DNA from: UBA4615 sp964399635
Lineage (GTDB): Bacteria > Pseudomonadota > Gammaproteobacteria > Burkholderiales > Burkholderiaceae_E
NCBI GenBank assembly: GCA_964399635.1
Contig: CAYNRU010000046.1
Span: 19,855-83,854 of the forward strand
Reading direction: 5' to 3'
DNA: 64,000 nucleotides
In this document: in pieces, positions 17,417-25,501 of the stretch
Layout of the letters: each line of letters opens with the position of its first letter
Numbering within the stretch: the first letter of the stretch is position 1
Notes under the pieces: generated by a model
What the model saw: only the letters and a program-made list of their open reading frames with translations
Told to the model about the DNA's origin: nothing
The model's database searches: none
Program-made: the position numbers and the translations under genes

Positions 17417-18672
17417 TGGCCTCGCCGAACGATCCGATCTACGTGACCCAACCGTCGCTGCCGGCCCTCGATGATTTCCTGCCGATGCTCCGCGAAATCT
17501 GGGACACCAAGGTACTGACCAACGGCGGTCCGTTCCACCGGCGGCTCGAATCCGCGCTGTGCGAGCACCTCGGCGTCAAGCACATCGCCCTCTTCGCAAA
17601 CGCGACTCTCGCGCTCGTGACTGCGCTGCAGTCGATGCGAATCACCGGCGAAGTGATCACCACGCCCTACTCGTTCGTCGCGACGGCGCACGCGCTGCTC
17701 TGGAACGGGATCAAGCCCGTCTTCGTCGACATCGACCCGGTCACACTCAACATGGATCCCGCCCGGATCGAGGCGGCAATCACGCCCCGGACAACCGCGA
17801 TCCTGCCTGTGCATTGCTACGGCCACCCGTGCGACGTCGATCGGATCCAGGGCATCGCGGACACCTACGGGCTCAAGGTCATCTACGACGCCGCGCACGC
17901 ATTCGGGGTTCGATGCCACTGCGGAAGCGTACTGAATCACGGCGACCTGTCCGTGCTGAGCTTCCACGCCACCAAGGTCTTCAACACGTTCGAGGGCGGC
18001 GCCATCATCTGTCCCGATGCCAAGACAAAGACGCGCATCGACCACCTCAAGAACTTCGGGTTCGTGGACGAAGTCACCGTGGTGGCGCCGGGCATCAACG
18101 GCAAGATGAACGAATTCCAGGCGGCGCTGGGTCTGCTGCAGCTCGGCGAGATCGATGAGTCGATCCGGCGCCGGCAGGCGATCGATGCGCGCTACCGCGC
18201 CGGGCTGGCCGACGTCCCCGGGGTCTCCTGCATGCCCGCACCGACGGAGGCACGCGCCAACCACGCCTACTTCCCGATCATGATCACGCCTGACTTTCCA
18301 GTAACACGGGATGCGCTGTACGCCACGCTGAAGGCAGCCGGCATCCACGGCCGCCGATACTTCTATCCGCTCATCACGGACTTCCCGATGTACCGCGGGT
18401 TGCCGTCAGCGACGCAGGCGAACCTGCCGGTTGCCACGCTCATGGCGCAGCGGGTGATCTGCCTGCCGATCTACCCGACGCTGGGCTTCGACGACGTCGA
18501 CCGCGTGGTCGACGTGATCAGGGCTGCCGGCTTGCGCGGGTCGTCGTCGAGGACCGCCGCCGCCTCGAGCGTCCCCGTACCCAGGCGGAACGCGGACCCG
18601 GCCGGCGACGTATCCGAATCCTCGCGGGGCAAACGCCTCGCCGCCCTGGCCGAACCGGTCGGCTCGGCATGA
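17416..18672 (+). CDS. DegT/DnrJ/EryC1/StrS sugar aminotransferase
   Basis: A 418-residue PLP enzyme that would convert a nucleotide-linked keto-sugar to an amino-sugar. The PLP lysine is near 187 in SFHATKVFNTFEGGA; the cofactor Asp is near 158 in IYDAAHAFG. NFGF and GINGKMNEFQAALGLLQL are typical of the family. The FHATK form is found in enzymes acting on dTDP-hexoses such as VioA/FdtB types, but no 4,6-dehydratase or isomerase is nearby, so the exact sugar cannot be named. The last about 45 residues are a Ser/Ala/Arg-rich extension. The ATG overlaps the stop of the upstream fusion gene, implying translational coupling. Confidence 0.93.
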   Translation: MASPNDPIYVTQPSLPALDDFLPMLREIWDTKVLTNGGPFHRRLESALCEHLGVKHIALFANATLALVTALQSMRITGEVITTPYSFVATAHALLWNGIKPVFVDIDPVTLNMDPARIEAAITPRTTAILPVHCYGHPCDVDRIQGIADTYGLKVIYDAAHAFGVRCHCGSVLNHGDLSVLSFHATKVFNTFEGGAIICPDAKTKTRIDHLKNFGFVDEVTVVAPGINGKMNEFQAALGLLQLGEIDESIRRRQAIDARYRAGLADVPGVSCMPAPTEARANHAYFPIMITPDFPVTRDALYATLKAAGIHGRRYFYPLITDFPMYRGLPSATQANLPVATLMAQRVICLPIYPTLGFDDVDRVVDVIRAAGLRGSSSRTAAASSVPVPRRNADPAGDVSESSRGKRLAALAEPVGSA

Positions 18673-18703
18673 AGCCGCAGCGCCGGCGCTCCGGGGAGCG
18701 CGC

Positions 18704-19765
18704 GTGAATCGGATCGCGGTTCTGATCCCAGCCTACAAGACCGGCTACCTCAAGCCGCTGTTCGAGAGCCTGCGTCGCCAGACCTTCCGGGACTTCCGGG
18801 TGCTCCTCTCGGACGACAGCCCGGATGCGACGATCACCCGGTCACTGCGCGAAGGCCGCTTCGACGACGAGCTGGCCGGACTGCATCTGACGGTCGTGAG
18901 GGGCCCGTGCAGCGGCCTGAAGAACCATCGGCATGTCCTGCACGCCTGGAATCGCAGCACGCCACTCGTACACATGCTCATGGACGACGACGTGATCGAT
19001 CCGGAGTTCTACGCCCATCACGTGGCGGTGCACGACGCGGTGCCGGCAGTGTCCGTATCGATCAGCCTCAGACGGCTGATCCGGGCGAGCGGCGAGGCAA
19101 TGGGCATGCTGCCCCTGCCTGACTTCATCACCGCAGCGATGGACGAAACCGTGCTCGTCAACGCCGCCACCCTGGTTCGCAGCACCGTGCTGCCAAGCCA
19201 GAACTGGCTGGGCGAGCTGTCCAATATGGTCCTCGGCGCGCAGGCAGCTTGCAGATTCCCGGCGCCTCCAGCGGCCGGGCCGTCCTACTTTGGCTTGCCC
19301 GACATCGGGCTGCTGCTGGACGCAAAGGATATCGGTCCCATTGCCGTGGTGCGCCGCGCGCTGGGGGGGTTCCGTCAGCATCCGGATCAATCCACCGGAA
19401 ACGTCAACTCGCTGTCGCTGAAGATCGCCCACCTGGCGTGGGTATCGTTCGCGCTGCGTGCCCGCCAGGAACGCCACCTGAACGACGACGAGACGCGGAA
19501 CGCCATCGCGCTGGCCATTCGGCGATGCCTGGGCGTCTACGGCGCCGATTCGACGATGCGCCCGTTCTACGAACTCGTGCGCGACAACCTGATGGATCTC
19601 GATCTTCTCGAGGGCGCCTTCAGCGCCGCCTGGGGGGCCTTGCTCGACGCGAATGCAGACACGCGACGCGCCGACTGGGGGGTGCGTATCGACGTGTCGG
19701 CTGCCACGCCGAACAATTCGCGGGACGTAGCGTCGATCGAACGGCATCTCGTCGCACAACCCTGA
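18704..19765 (+). CDS. Family 2 glycosyltransferase
   Basis: A 353-residue GT-A-fold enzyme. The N-terminus is the classic strand IAVLIPAYKTGYLKPLFESL followed by LRRQTFRDFRVLLSDDSPD, with a metal/nucleotide-binding acidic cluster MLMDDDVID near residues 88-96. The start is GTG at 18704 with GGGAG upstream. The C-terminal about 150 residues are less typical. No membrane segment is obvious. It follows the aminotransferase by 31 bases and precedes a small methyltransferase by 13 bases, so it belongs to the same rightward operon. The donor sugar is unknown, perhaps the amino-sugar made by the preceding gene (inference). Confidence 0.9.
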   Translation: MNRIAVLIPAYKTGYLKPLFESLRRQTFRDFRVLLSDDSPDATITRSLREGRFDDELAGLHLTVVRGPCSGLKNHRHVLHAWNRSTPLVHMLMDDDVIDPEFYAHHVAVHDAVPAVSVSISLRRLIRASGEAMGMLPLPDFITAAMDETVLVNAATLVRSTVLPSQNWLGELSNMVLGAQAACRFPAPPAAGPSYFGLPDIGLLLDAKDIGPIAVVRRALGGFRQHPDQSTGNVNSLSLKIAHLAWVSFALRARQERHLNDDETRNAIALAIRRCLGVYGADSTMRPFYELVRDNLMDLDLLEGAFSAAWGALLDANADTRRADWGVRIDVSAATPNNSRDVASIERHLVAQP

Positions 19766-19778
19766 GGGAGTTCGAACA

Positions 19779-20303
19779 ATGAGGAAGGTTCACCTCGGTT
19801 GCGGGTCCAACTACATCGACGGATGGATCAACATCGACATCGACTCGCCCCTGGCCGACATCGCAGCGGACCTCCGGCACCCGTTGCCGTTCGAGGACGC
19901 CAGCGTGGACCTCGTGTTCAACGAGCATTTCCTGGAGCACCTGTCGCGCGAGCAGGGGCTGGCCTTCCTCCGGGAGTGCCGTCGGATCCTGAAGCCCGGG
20001 GGAATGCTGCGAATCAGCACCCCCGACCTGCGCTGGCTGTGCGCACAGTACGTCTGTGGACAGCTCGACGAATGGCGCGACGTGGGCTGGTTGCCGGACA
20101 CCTCGTGCAGTCTGATGAACGAGGGCATGCGGCTCTGGGAACATCAGTTCGTGTACGACCGAGACGAACTGCAGCGGGCGCTGGGTCGGGCGGGCTTCGG
20201 CACCATGGTGCACGTGCCGCATCGGCGCAGCGCCATCGCGGAACTGACCGAGCTCGAATGCCGTCCCTATCATCACGAACTGATCGTCGAAGCCACCGTG
20301 TGA
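19779..20303 (+). CDS. Small SAM-dependent methyltransferase
   Basis: A 174-residue class I methyltransferase. It opens directly with motif I (VHLGCGSNYIDGWINIDID) and has LPFEDASVDLVFNEHFLEHLS and RRILKPGGMLRISTPDLRWL. This form (LGCG at the very N-terminus, NIDID) is common in glycan and flagellin-modification clusters and resembles the second domain of the fusion protein at 15770-17416. GAGGGAG precedes the ATG at 19779. It is the last gene of the rightward operon and converges on the acyltransferase gene across 46 bases that hold a modest hairpin. Confidence 0.92.
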   Translation: MRKVHLGCGSNYIDGWINIDIDSPLADIAADLRHPLPFEDASVDLVFNEHFLEHLSREQGLAFLRECRRILKPGGMLRISTPDLRWLCAQYVCGQLDEWRDVGWLPDTSCSLMNEGMRLWEHQFVYDRDELQRALGRAGFGTMVHVPHRRSAIAELTELECRPYHHELIVEATV

Positions 20304-20349
20304 CCCGACCGGCAGGCGCTCCCGGCTGCCGTGCCGACCATCGGCAGTC

Positions 20350-20937
20350 TCAGGCCCTGGTTTCGAGCAGCAGCGCCTTCTCCATCTCGAGCATCGCCTT
20401 GCTGCGCGACTTCAGGCGCCTGACGGGTGAGCCGAAGTACACGCCCCAGCCGTCCAGGGACTTGGTCACCAGGGACAGCGCTCCCACCGAGGCCCCCTCT
20501 CCGATGCGGACGCCCGGCAGGACGACGCTGCCGGATCCCACGATGACGTGGCGCTCCAGCACGACCCGCCCGAGCGTGGGCTTCAGGTACTTCGAGGGGA
20601 CAGTCGGGTTGGTGAGTCCCCGACCGGTGTAGTCGTCGGTTCCCGAATAGATGCAAACGCCCTGCGACAGCCCTGCGAAGTCCTCCAGCACGATGCCGCC
20701 CGTACAGCCGAGGAAGCAGCCACCGCCGATGTGAATGTAGCTACCGAGCTCGATCGAACCCGAGTGAGCAGCGATCACGGCATTGCCATCGATTCGGACG
20801 TTGCTGCCGATGCTGATGTTCCCGAGTCCGATGAGCGTCGCGTTCTTCGCGATCCTGACGTTCTCGCCCACCTCCCTGAAGCCGAACAGGCGCAGCGCGT
20901 CGCTTTCGAAATAGCCGGGATCGAAGGGATTGAGCAT
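20350..20937 (-). CDS. Hexapeptide-repeat acyltransferase
   Basis: A 195-residue left-handed beta-helix acyltransferase of the WbbJ/maltose-acetyltransferase type. Repeats run from about residue 20 to 155 (VRIAKNATLIGLGNISIGSNVRIDG, later VIVGSGSVVLPGVRIGEGASVGALSLV); the loop YSGTDDYTG is typical of sugar O- or N-acetyltransferases. It could acetylate the amino group installed by the DegT enzyme or a hydroxyl on the glycan; the sequence does not decide. The ATG at 20937 lies 14 bases past the stop of the upstream gene, with GAGGAG in front, so the two are one operon. Confidence 0.92.
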   Translation of the reverse strand: MLNPFDPGYFESDALRLFGFREVGENVRIAKNATLIGLGNISIGSNVRIDGNAVIAAHSGSIELGSYIHIGGGCFLGCTGGIVLEDFAGLSQGVCIYSGTDDYTGRGLTNPTVPSKYLKPTLGRVVLERHVIVGSGSVVLPGVRIGEGASVGALSLVTKSLDGWGVYFGSPVRRLKSRSKAMLEMEKALLLETRA

Positions 20938-20951
20938 TGCCCTGCGGCTCC

Positions 20952-22367
20952 TCACGAGGACGTCGTCGCGTCGATGTCGCCACACAGTGTCCGGATCACG
21001 CCGAATCCCGCGTGCTTGGCGCTGAGCAGCTGCGCGCTACGACGGAACGTGTCGGGCAGCACGTAGTCGTTGGTCGAATTGTGGAAGGCAGGCAACCGGA
21101 CGATCCGGGGGAACACACGGTGGCTGCAGATCGAAACGATGCACAGGTCCGTAGCCCACAGGTGCCAGCCGAGCGACGGGTCGACCCGGTGGACCGAATC
21201 GCGCGCCATGATCACCGCGAACTCGTCCAGCGACACAGCCGTATCGCTCGCAGGATGATCGAAGCAGTTGGTGCGATCGATCAGCATGCCTGCGGGCGCC
21301 GTCGCGTGCGTGACCGGGTCCACCGCCATCCCCGCGAGTCCGATCAGCGTCGTGCGGCGATCCTCGTCCTTGATCGATTCGAGCAAGGCATTGAGCCGCA
21401 GCCCGAACCCGGCAGGGAAGTACACGTCCTGGTGGGCGAACACGATCCAGTCCGCCTCGCAGTGCTCGAGCGAGCCTTCGAGGGCTTCGGCGGCGTTGGC
21501 GGCGCCGCGATACGACACCACCCGCGCGTCGACTTCACGCAGACCGGGAGACGACTCGACGTTTCTTCGGAACTGTCCGTCACGCGTGGTCGGGACCACC
21601 ACGGTGAAGCGCGCGCATGCACCGGCGGCCTCGGGTGCCGGGTCCATGCGGCGCGCATGGACGACGAAGCGACCCGTGGACAGCAGTCGCCGTACGGTCG
21701 CGGCGGGCACGCCGACAGCCGGCGCGAGCGCCTGTGCCGCTCGCCCGACGTCCAGATCGTCGCCGGGCGAGGGTTCGATACCGCAGATCTGCGGCATCCA
21801 GCCCTCGTCCAGAAGCAGTCCCGTCAGCGATGCCGGCGCGAGACCGAAACCGCCCGGCCGCGGATCGCCTTCGACGAGGGCGTCCAGAGCCGACCGGGAC
21901 GCACTGTTGCGGCAGGCCATCACGAGCGTCGTCCCTCGCCCGGCAAGGTCGGACAGCGCGCGGATCAGCCACACCGGATCGGGCGTGTCCTCGATCGCCT
22001 CGGTCAGCACGATCGTGTCGAAATGAGCCTCGACACCGCTCAGGTCCTGCGGCCTGACACTGCACCAGGTCACGACATCGGCCCGCCGGGCGGTCTGCTC
22101 GAGCGATGCGGACGCCGATCCGACCTCGAGCACCGATCGGGCAGCAGGAAGGTGAGCGGCCAGAAGCGGGTCCGGCCGCGGATCCGCGGGGCGGGCGTCG
22201 GCCCGCCCGATCACGACCAGCCTGCCGGGACCAGCGACCGGCTCCAGCACGGCACTCATGGCCCAGCCCGGTGATGGACCGATCCGGTCTGGGCGTCGGC
22301 CGTGCGCCACTGACTGCTCATCGTCATCCGTCGGTGCTCCGTCGAGGGTCGCGGACGGCCGGCTCAT
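20952..22367 (-). CDS. Methyltransferase-like/glycosyltransferase fusion
   Basis: A 471-residue protein. Residues about 75-240 look like a diverged class I methyltransferase (SVLEVGSASASLEQTARRADVV, then FDTIVLTEAIEDTPDP); the SAM loop is not canonical, so activity is doubtful. Residues about 253-460 resemble a GT-A-like family recognised by WIVFAHQDVYFPAGFG, as in the PF13712-type glycosyltransferases. The domain order is the reverse of the fusion at 15770-17416. The start at 22367 is the longest; an ATG at 22260 that begins MSAVLEPVAG is an alternative, and neither has a strong ribosome-binding site. Confidence 0.8.
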   Translation of the reverse strand: MSRPSATLDGAPTDDDEQSVAHGRRPDRIGPSPGWAMSAVLEPVAGPGRLVVIGRADARPADPRPDPLLAAHLPAARSVLEVGSASASLEQTARRADVVTWCSVRPQDLSGVEAHFDTIVLTEAIEDTPDPVWLIRALSDLAGRGTTLVMACRNSASRSALDALVEGDPRPGGFGLAPASLTGLLLDEGWMPQICGIEPSPGDDLDVGRAAQALAPAVGVPAATVRRLLSTGRFVVHARRMDPAPEAAGACARFTVVVPTTRDGQFRRNVESSPGLREVDARVVSYRGAANAAEALEGSLEHCEADWIVFAHQDVYFPAGFGLRLNALLESIKDEDRRTTLIGLAGMAVDPVTHATAPAGMLIDRTNCFDHPASDTAVSLDEFAVIMARDSVHRVDPSLGWHLWATDLCIVSICSHRVFPRIVRLPAFHNSTNDYVLPDTFRRSAQLLSAKHAGFGVIRTLCGDIDATTSS

Positions 22368-22513
22368 CGCCGCGGACGATTCCCCGGAATGGCGAACCGG
22401 TGCCCGCCGGCCATATCATCCCGAGTCCGGAGACGCCTGATCGTTCGATAAGCCGCGACCCGCTCGGCCTGATCGCACCGGCGGCGCCGGTGGCCTGGCG
22501 GGGGACAACCGTG

Positions 22514-23953
22514 TCAACGCACCGCCGCCACCACCCCCGCCACCGCCGCCGTCAGCCGCTTGCCCGCATCGATGTGCAGGAACTCGTTGGGCCCGTGCGC
22601 GTTGGATTGCGGCCCGAGCACCCCGGTGATCAGGTACTGCGCATCCGGGAAGCGCTCGCCGAGCATGTTCATGAACGGGATCGTACCGCCCTCCCCGATC
22701 CAGGCGGCGGGCTTGCCCCAGGCGGCCATCGACGCGGCGTCGGCGGCCTGCTTGAGCCAGGGCGCGGTGGGCGGCGCATTCCAGCCGGTGGCGCCGTGCG
22801 CGCCCGAGAAGCTGACCCGGGCGTTGTAGGGCGGGTCGGCCTCGAGCACCTGCTTCATGAGCGCGGCGGCGCGCTCGCCGTCCACGGTGGGCGGCAGCCG
22901 CAAGGACAGCTTCAGCGAGGTCTTGGGCCGCAGCACGTTGCCCGCGGCCGCGATCCCGGGCAGGTGCTCGGCCCCGACCACCGACAGCGCCGGGCGCCAG
23001 GTGCGGTTCAGGATCGCCTCGACCGGGTCGGTGGTGGTGGGCATCGCGTGCGCGTGGGCGTCGGGGCCGTGGTTGCAGCCGACCCACGGGAACTGCTTCC
23101 AGACCGAGTCGCCGAGGATCGCGCCGGCGGCATGCGCCTGCTCGATGCGCTCCTGGGGGATGGTCGCGTGCAGGCCGGCCGGCAGCAGGTGGCCGGTGTC
23201 GACGTCGTCCAGACGGTTGAGCAGCTTGCGGGCGATGCGGAACGACGAGGGCACGAGGCCGCTCGCCATGCCCGAGTGCACGCCCTCCTGCAGCACCTCG
23301 ACGGTCAGCACGCCGCCCACCAGCCCACGCAGCGAGGTGGTCACCCACAGCTGCTCGTAGTTGCCGCAGCCGGAGTCGAGGCCTGCGACCAGCTGCACCT
23401 GGCCCAGGCGCGGGGCGAGCAGCTCGAGGTAGGCCGGCAGGTCGGGGCTGCCGCTCTCCTCGCAGGTCTCGATCAGGCCCACGCAGCGCGGCCGCGCCAT
23501 GCGCTGCGCGTCCAGCGCCTGCACCACGGTGAGCGCCGCGTACAGCGCGTAGCCGTCGTCGGCCGCGCCGCGACCGTACAGCCGGCCGTTCTCGATCACC
23601 GGCTTCCAGGGGCCGAGGTCCTCGCGCCAGCCGGTCATCTCGGGCTGCTTGTCGAGGTGGCCGTAGAACATCACGCTGCGGTCCTCGCCGAGCCCGTGGG
23701 TGGAAGGGATGTCGAAGAAGATGCAGGGCGTGCGGCCCTCGATGCTGACGATCTCGAGCTTCATGCCGGGGATCGGCTGCGCGCGCGCCCAGTCCATGGC
23801 GGCGGCGACCGCGGCGGCCACGTGGCCGTGCTCGGCCCAGCTGGGGTCGAAGGCCGGCGACTTCGCGGGGAGCTTCACGTACTCGACCAGGCGGGGCACG
23901 AGGTCGGTGTCCCACTTGGCGTCGATCAGCGGGCGGATGTCGGACAGGTTCAT
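22514..23953 (-). CDS. M20-family metallopeptidase (dipeptidase-like)
   Basis: A 479-residue zinc peptidase of the ArgE/DapE/carnosinase-like group, probably cytosolic. Metal ligands appear in FYGHLDKQPEM, GRGAADDGYAL, and the catalytic/bridging pair in ETCEESGSPDL; the dimerisation domain lies in the middle and the C-terminal ligand in GPNEFLHIDAGKR. AGGAG lies 7 bases before the ATG at 23953. It hydrolyses a small peptide or N-acyl amino acid; the substrate is not predictable. It is a single-gene unit facing the MFS gene. Confidence 0.94.
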   Translation of the reverse strand: MNLSDIRPLIDAKWDTDLVPRLVEYVKLPAKSPAFDPSWAEHGHVAAAVAAAMDWARAQPIPGMKLEIVSIEGRTPCIFFDIPSTHGLGEDRSVMFYGHLDKQPEMTGWREDLGPWKPVIENGRLYGRGAADDGYALYAALTVVQALDAQRMARPRCVGLIETCEESGSPDLPAYLELLAPRLGQVQLVAGLDSGCGNYEQLWVTTSLRGLVGGVLTVEVLQEGVHSGMASGLVPSSFRIARKLLNRLDDVDTGHLLPAGLHATIPQERIEQAHAAGAILGDSVWKQFPWVGCNHGPDAHAHAMPTTTDPVEAILNRTWRPALSVVGAEHLPGIAAAGNVLRPKTSLKLSLRLPPTVDGERAAALMKQVLEADPPYNARVSFSGAHGATGWNAPPTAPWLKQAADAASMAAWGKPAAWIGEGGTIPFMNMLGERFPDAQYLITGVLGPQSNAHGPNEFLHIDAGKRLTAAVAGVVAAVR

Positions 23954-24253
23954 CGCGGGGCTCCTGAGGCTGCGGTCGATGATAGCGGCATTCCCGGACC
24001 GGGCGGCGGGATGCCGAGGGCGGCGCCGGCCTCGCTGGCCCACGCGCGGACCTATACTCGGCGGGTCGTGCCGAGCAGCCGATCGCCCCGCGGCGCATGT
24101 CGCGAACCGCTCGGCCCCAAGGCCGACGCCCACGATGACGCCCCCCACCCCGCCCGCTCGCCTCGCTGCGCCTCGCTCCGGCACGATGCCCACGGCCCCG
24201 CTCGCGCCCGCACGCGCGGCGGCGCTCGCGGCGCCATCGCGACCGCCCCGCCG
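23954..24253. other. Divergent intergenic region, M20 peptidase/MFS
   Basis: About 300 bases between divergent genes. The first bases hold the ribosome-binding site of the peptidase gene. CCTATACT near 24049-24056 could serve as a -10 element for the rightward MFS gene, but no matching -35 is evident. The second half has no convincing gene on either strand. No operator palindrome stands out. Confidence 0.4.
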
Positions 24254-25486
24254 ATGAGCGCGGCCGCGCACGCCGCCGCGCCGGCGACACGACCCCGGCT
24301 CGCGCTCGCCGCAACGCTCGCGGTCCAGGCGCTCGCGACGCTCGCGATGACCGCCGCCTCGGTGATGGCCCCGGTCGTGGCGCCCCTGCTGGACGTGCCG
24401 CCGCAGCGGGTCGGCTGGTTCGTCGGCCTCGCCTACTTTGCGGCGATGTTCTCCGGGCTCGCCGCCGGCACCCGCATCGCCCGCTCCGGCGCGATCCGCA
24501 TGAGCCGCCTCGCGCTGCTGGCCTGCGCGGCCGGCCTGCTGTTCGCGGCGGCCGGCGCCCTGACCCCGATGTGGCTGCCGCTCGTCGCGGCGGCCGCGAT
24601 CGCGATCGGCATCGGCTACGGGCTGCCCAATCCGGCGGCCTCGGTGGTCCTGGCGGTGCATGCGCCGCCCGCCCGGCGCGGTCTGTACTTCTCGATCAAG
24701 CAGACCGGCGTGCCGATCGGCGTCGGCATCGCCGGCCTGCTCGTGCCGCCGCTGCTCGGCGCGATGGCCTGGCCGTGGGTGCTGGTCGTGCTGAGCGGCC
24801 TGTGCCTGGCGCTGTGCCTGGCGCTGCAGCCGGCGACCGTGCTCGAGGTGCGCGTGCCGGGGGCGGTCGCCGCGCGCGGCTCGGCATTCGGCGCGCTGGT
24901 CGCGCCGCTGCGCCGAGTGTGGCGCGAGCCCGACCTGCGCCGGCTGGGCGTGGCGTCGCTTGCGTTCTCGATGACCCAGCTGTGCTTCGTGACCTTCCTG
25001 GTGTCCTACCTCAAGCTCGAGCACGGGCTGGGCCTCGCCGCAGCGGCCGGCGTGCTGTCGGTGTCGCAGGTGCTCAGCGTCGGCTGCCGCGTGCTGTGGG
25101 GCCAGGTCGCGGACCGCTGGGTGTCGCCGCTGCGCCTGCTGGCCGCGCTGGGCCTGTCGATGGCGGGGTCCGCGACGCTGCTGGGCGCGCTGCCCGCGAC
25201 CGCGCCGCCCTGGACGCTGATGGCGGCGGCGCTGGCCTGCGCGGCCACCTCGATGGCCTGGAACGGCGTGTACTTCGCGGAGCTCGCCCACCGGGTGCGA
25301 GCCGAGGACCTCGGCGCCGTCACCGGCGGGACGCAGTTCCTGACCTTCTGCGGCGCGATGATCGGACCGGTCGCCTTCGCCTCGCTGGTCGGGGTGATGG
25401 GCAGCCACGGTGCCACCTACGTCCTGCTGGCCATCGCGCCCGCCGCGGTGGGGATCTGGCTGTGGGTGGCCGCGGGGCGGGAGTGA
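24254..25486 (+). CDS. Major facilitator superfamily transporter
   Basis: A 410-residue inner-membrane transporter with about 12 hydrophobic helices. The loop between helices 2 and 3 carries a weak MFS signature (GTRIARSGAIRMSR), and the helix 4-5 region has GIGYGLPNPAASVVL and RRGLYFSIKQTGVPIGVGIAG, a pattern seen in CynX/NarK-like and uncharacterised MFS groups. The ATG at 24254 has no strong ribosome-binding site. It is monocistronic and converges on the MATE gene with 15 bases between stops. Substrate unknown. Confidence 0.92.
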   Translation: MSAAAHAAAPATRPRLALAATLAVQALATLAMTAASVMAPVVAPLLDVPPQRVGWFVGLAYFAAMFSGLAAGTRIARSGAIRMSRLALLACAAGLLFAAAGALTPMWLPLVAAAAIAIGIGYGLPNPAASVVLAVHAPPARRGLYFSIKQTGVPIGVGIAGLLVPPLLGAMAWPWVLVVLSGLCLALCLALQPATVLEVRVPGAVAARGSAFGALVAPLRRVWREPDLRRLGVASLAFSMTQLCFVTFLVSYLKLEHGLGLAAAAGVLSVSQVLSVGCRVLWGQVADRWVSPLRLLAALGLSMAGSATLLGALPATAPPWTLMAAALACAATSMAWNGVYFAELAHRVRAEDLGAVTGGTQFLTFCGAMIGPVAFASLVGVMGSHGATYVLLAIAPAAVGIWLWVAAGRE

Positions 25487-25501
25487 TCTGCGCCCCGGGG
25501 C

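Larger units (their letters stand above)
15700..22430. other. Glycan-modification island of lower GC
   Basis: Six contiguous genes with sugar-related functions (15770-22367) sit between a catabolic operon and a peptidase gene. The DNA is visibly less GC-rich than its flanks: 35 of 60 bases are G or C in 17701-17760, compared with 48 of 60 in 52501-52560. Four genes run right (15770-20303), two run left (20350-22367), converging at about 20304-20349. No transposase, integrase, tRNA or direct repeat is seen at the borders. Acquisition by transfer is an inference from composition and content. A role in flagellin or surface-polysaccharide modification is suggested by gene content and by the nearby chemotaxis genes, but is not shown. 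Confidence 0.65.

Noticed and set aside
15700..22430. Glycan island as a mobile element with ends
   Set aside because: No transposase, integrase, tRNA target or flanking direct repeats are visible; only composition and gene content suggest transfer.
22106..25486. Very long plus-strand open frame across the M20 peptidase and into the MFS gene
   Set aside because: The first part is antisense to the peptidase with no domain; only the last 410 residues are the real MFS protein, starting at 24254.
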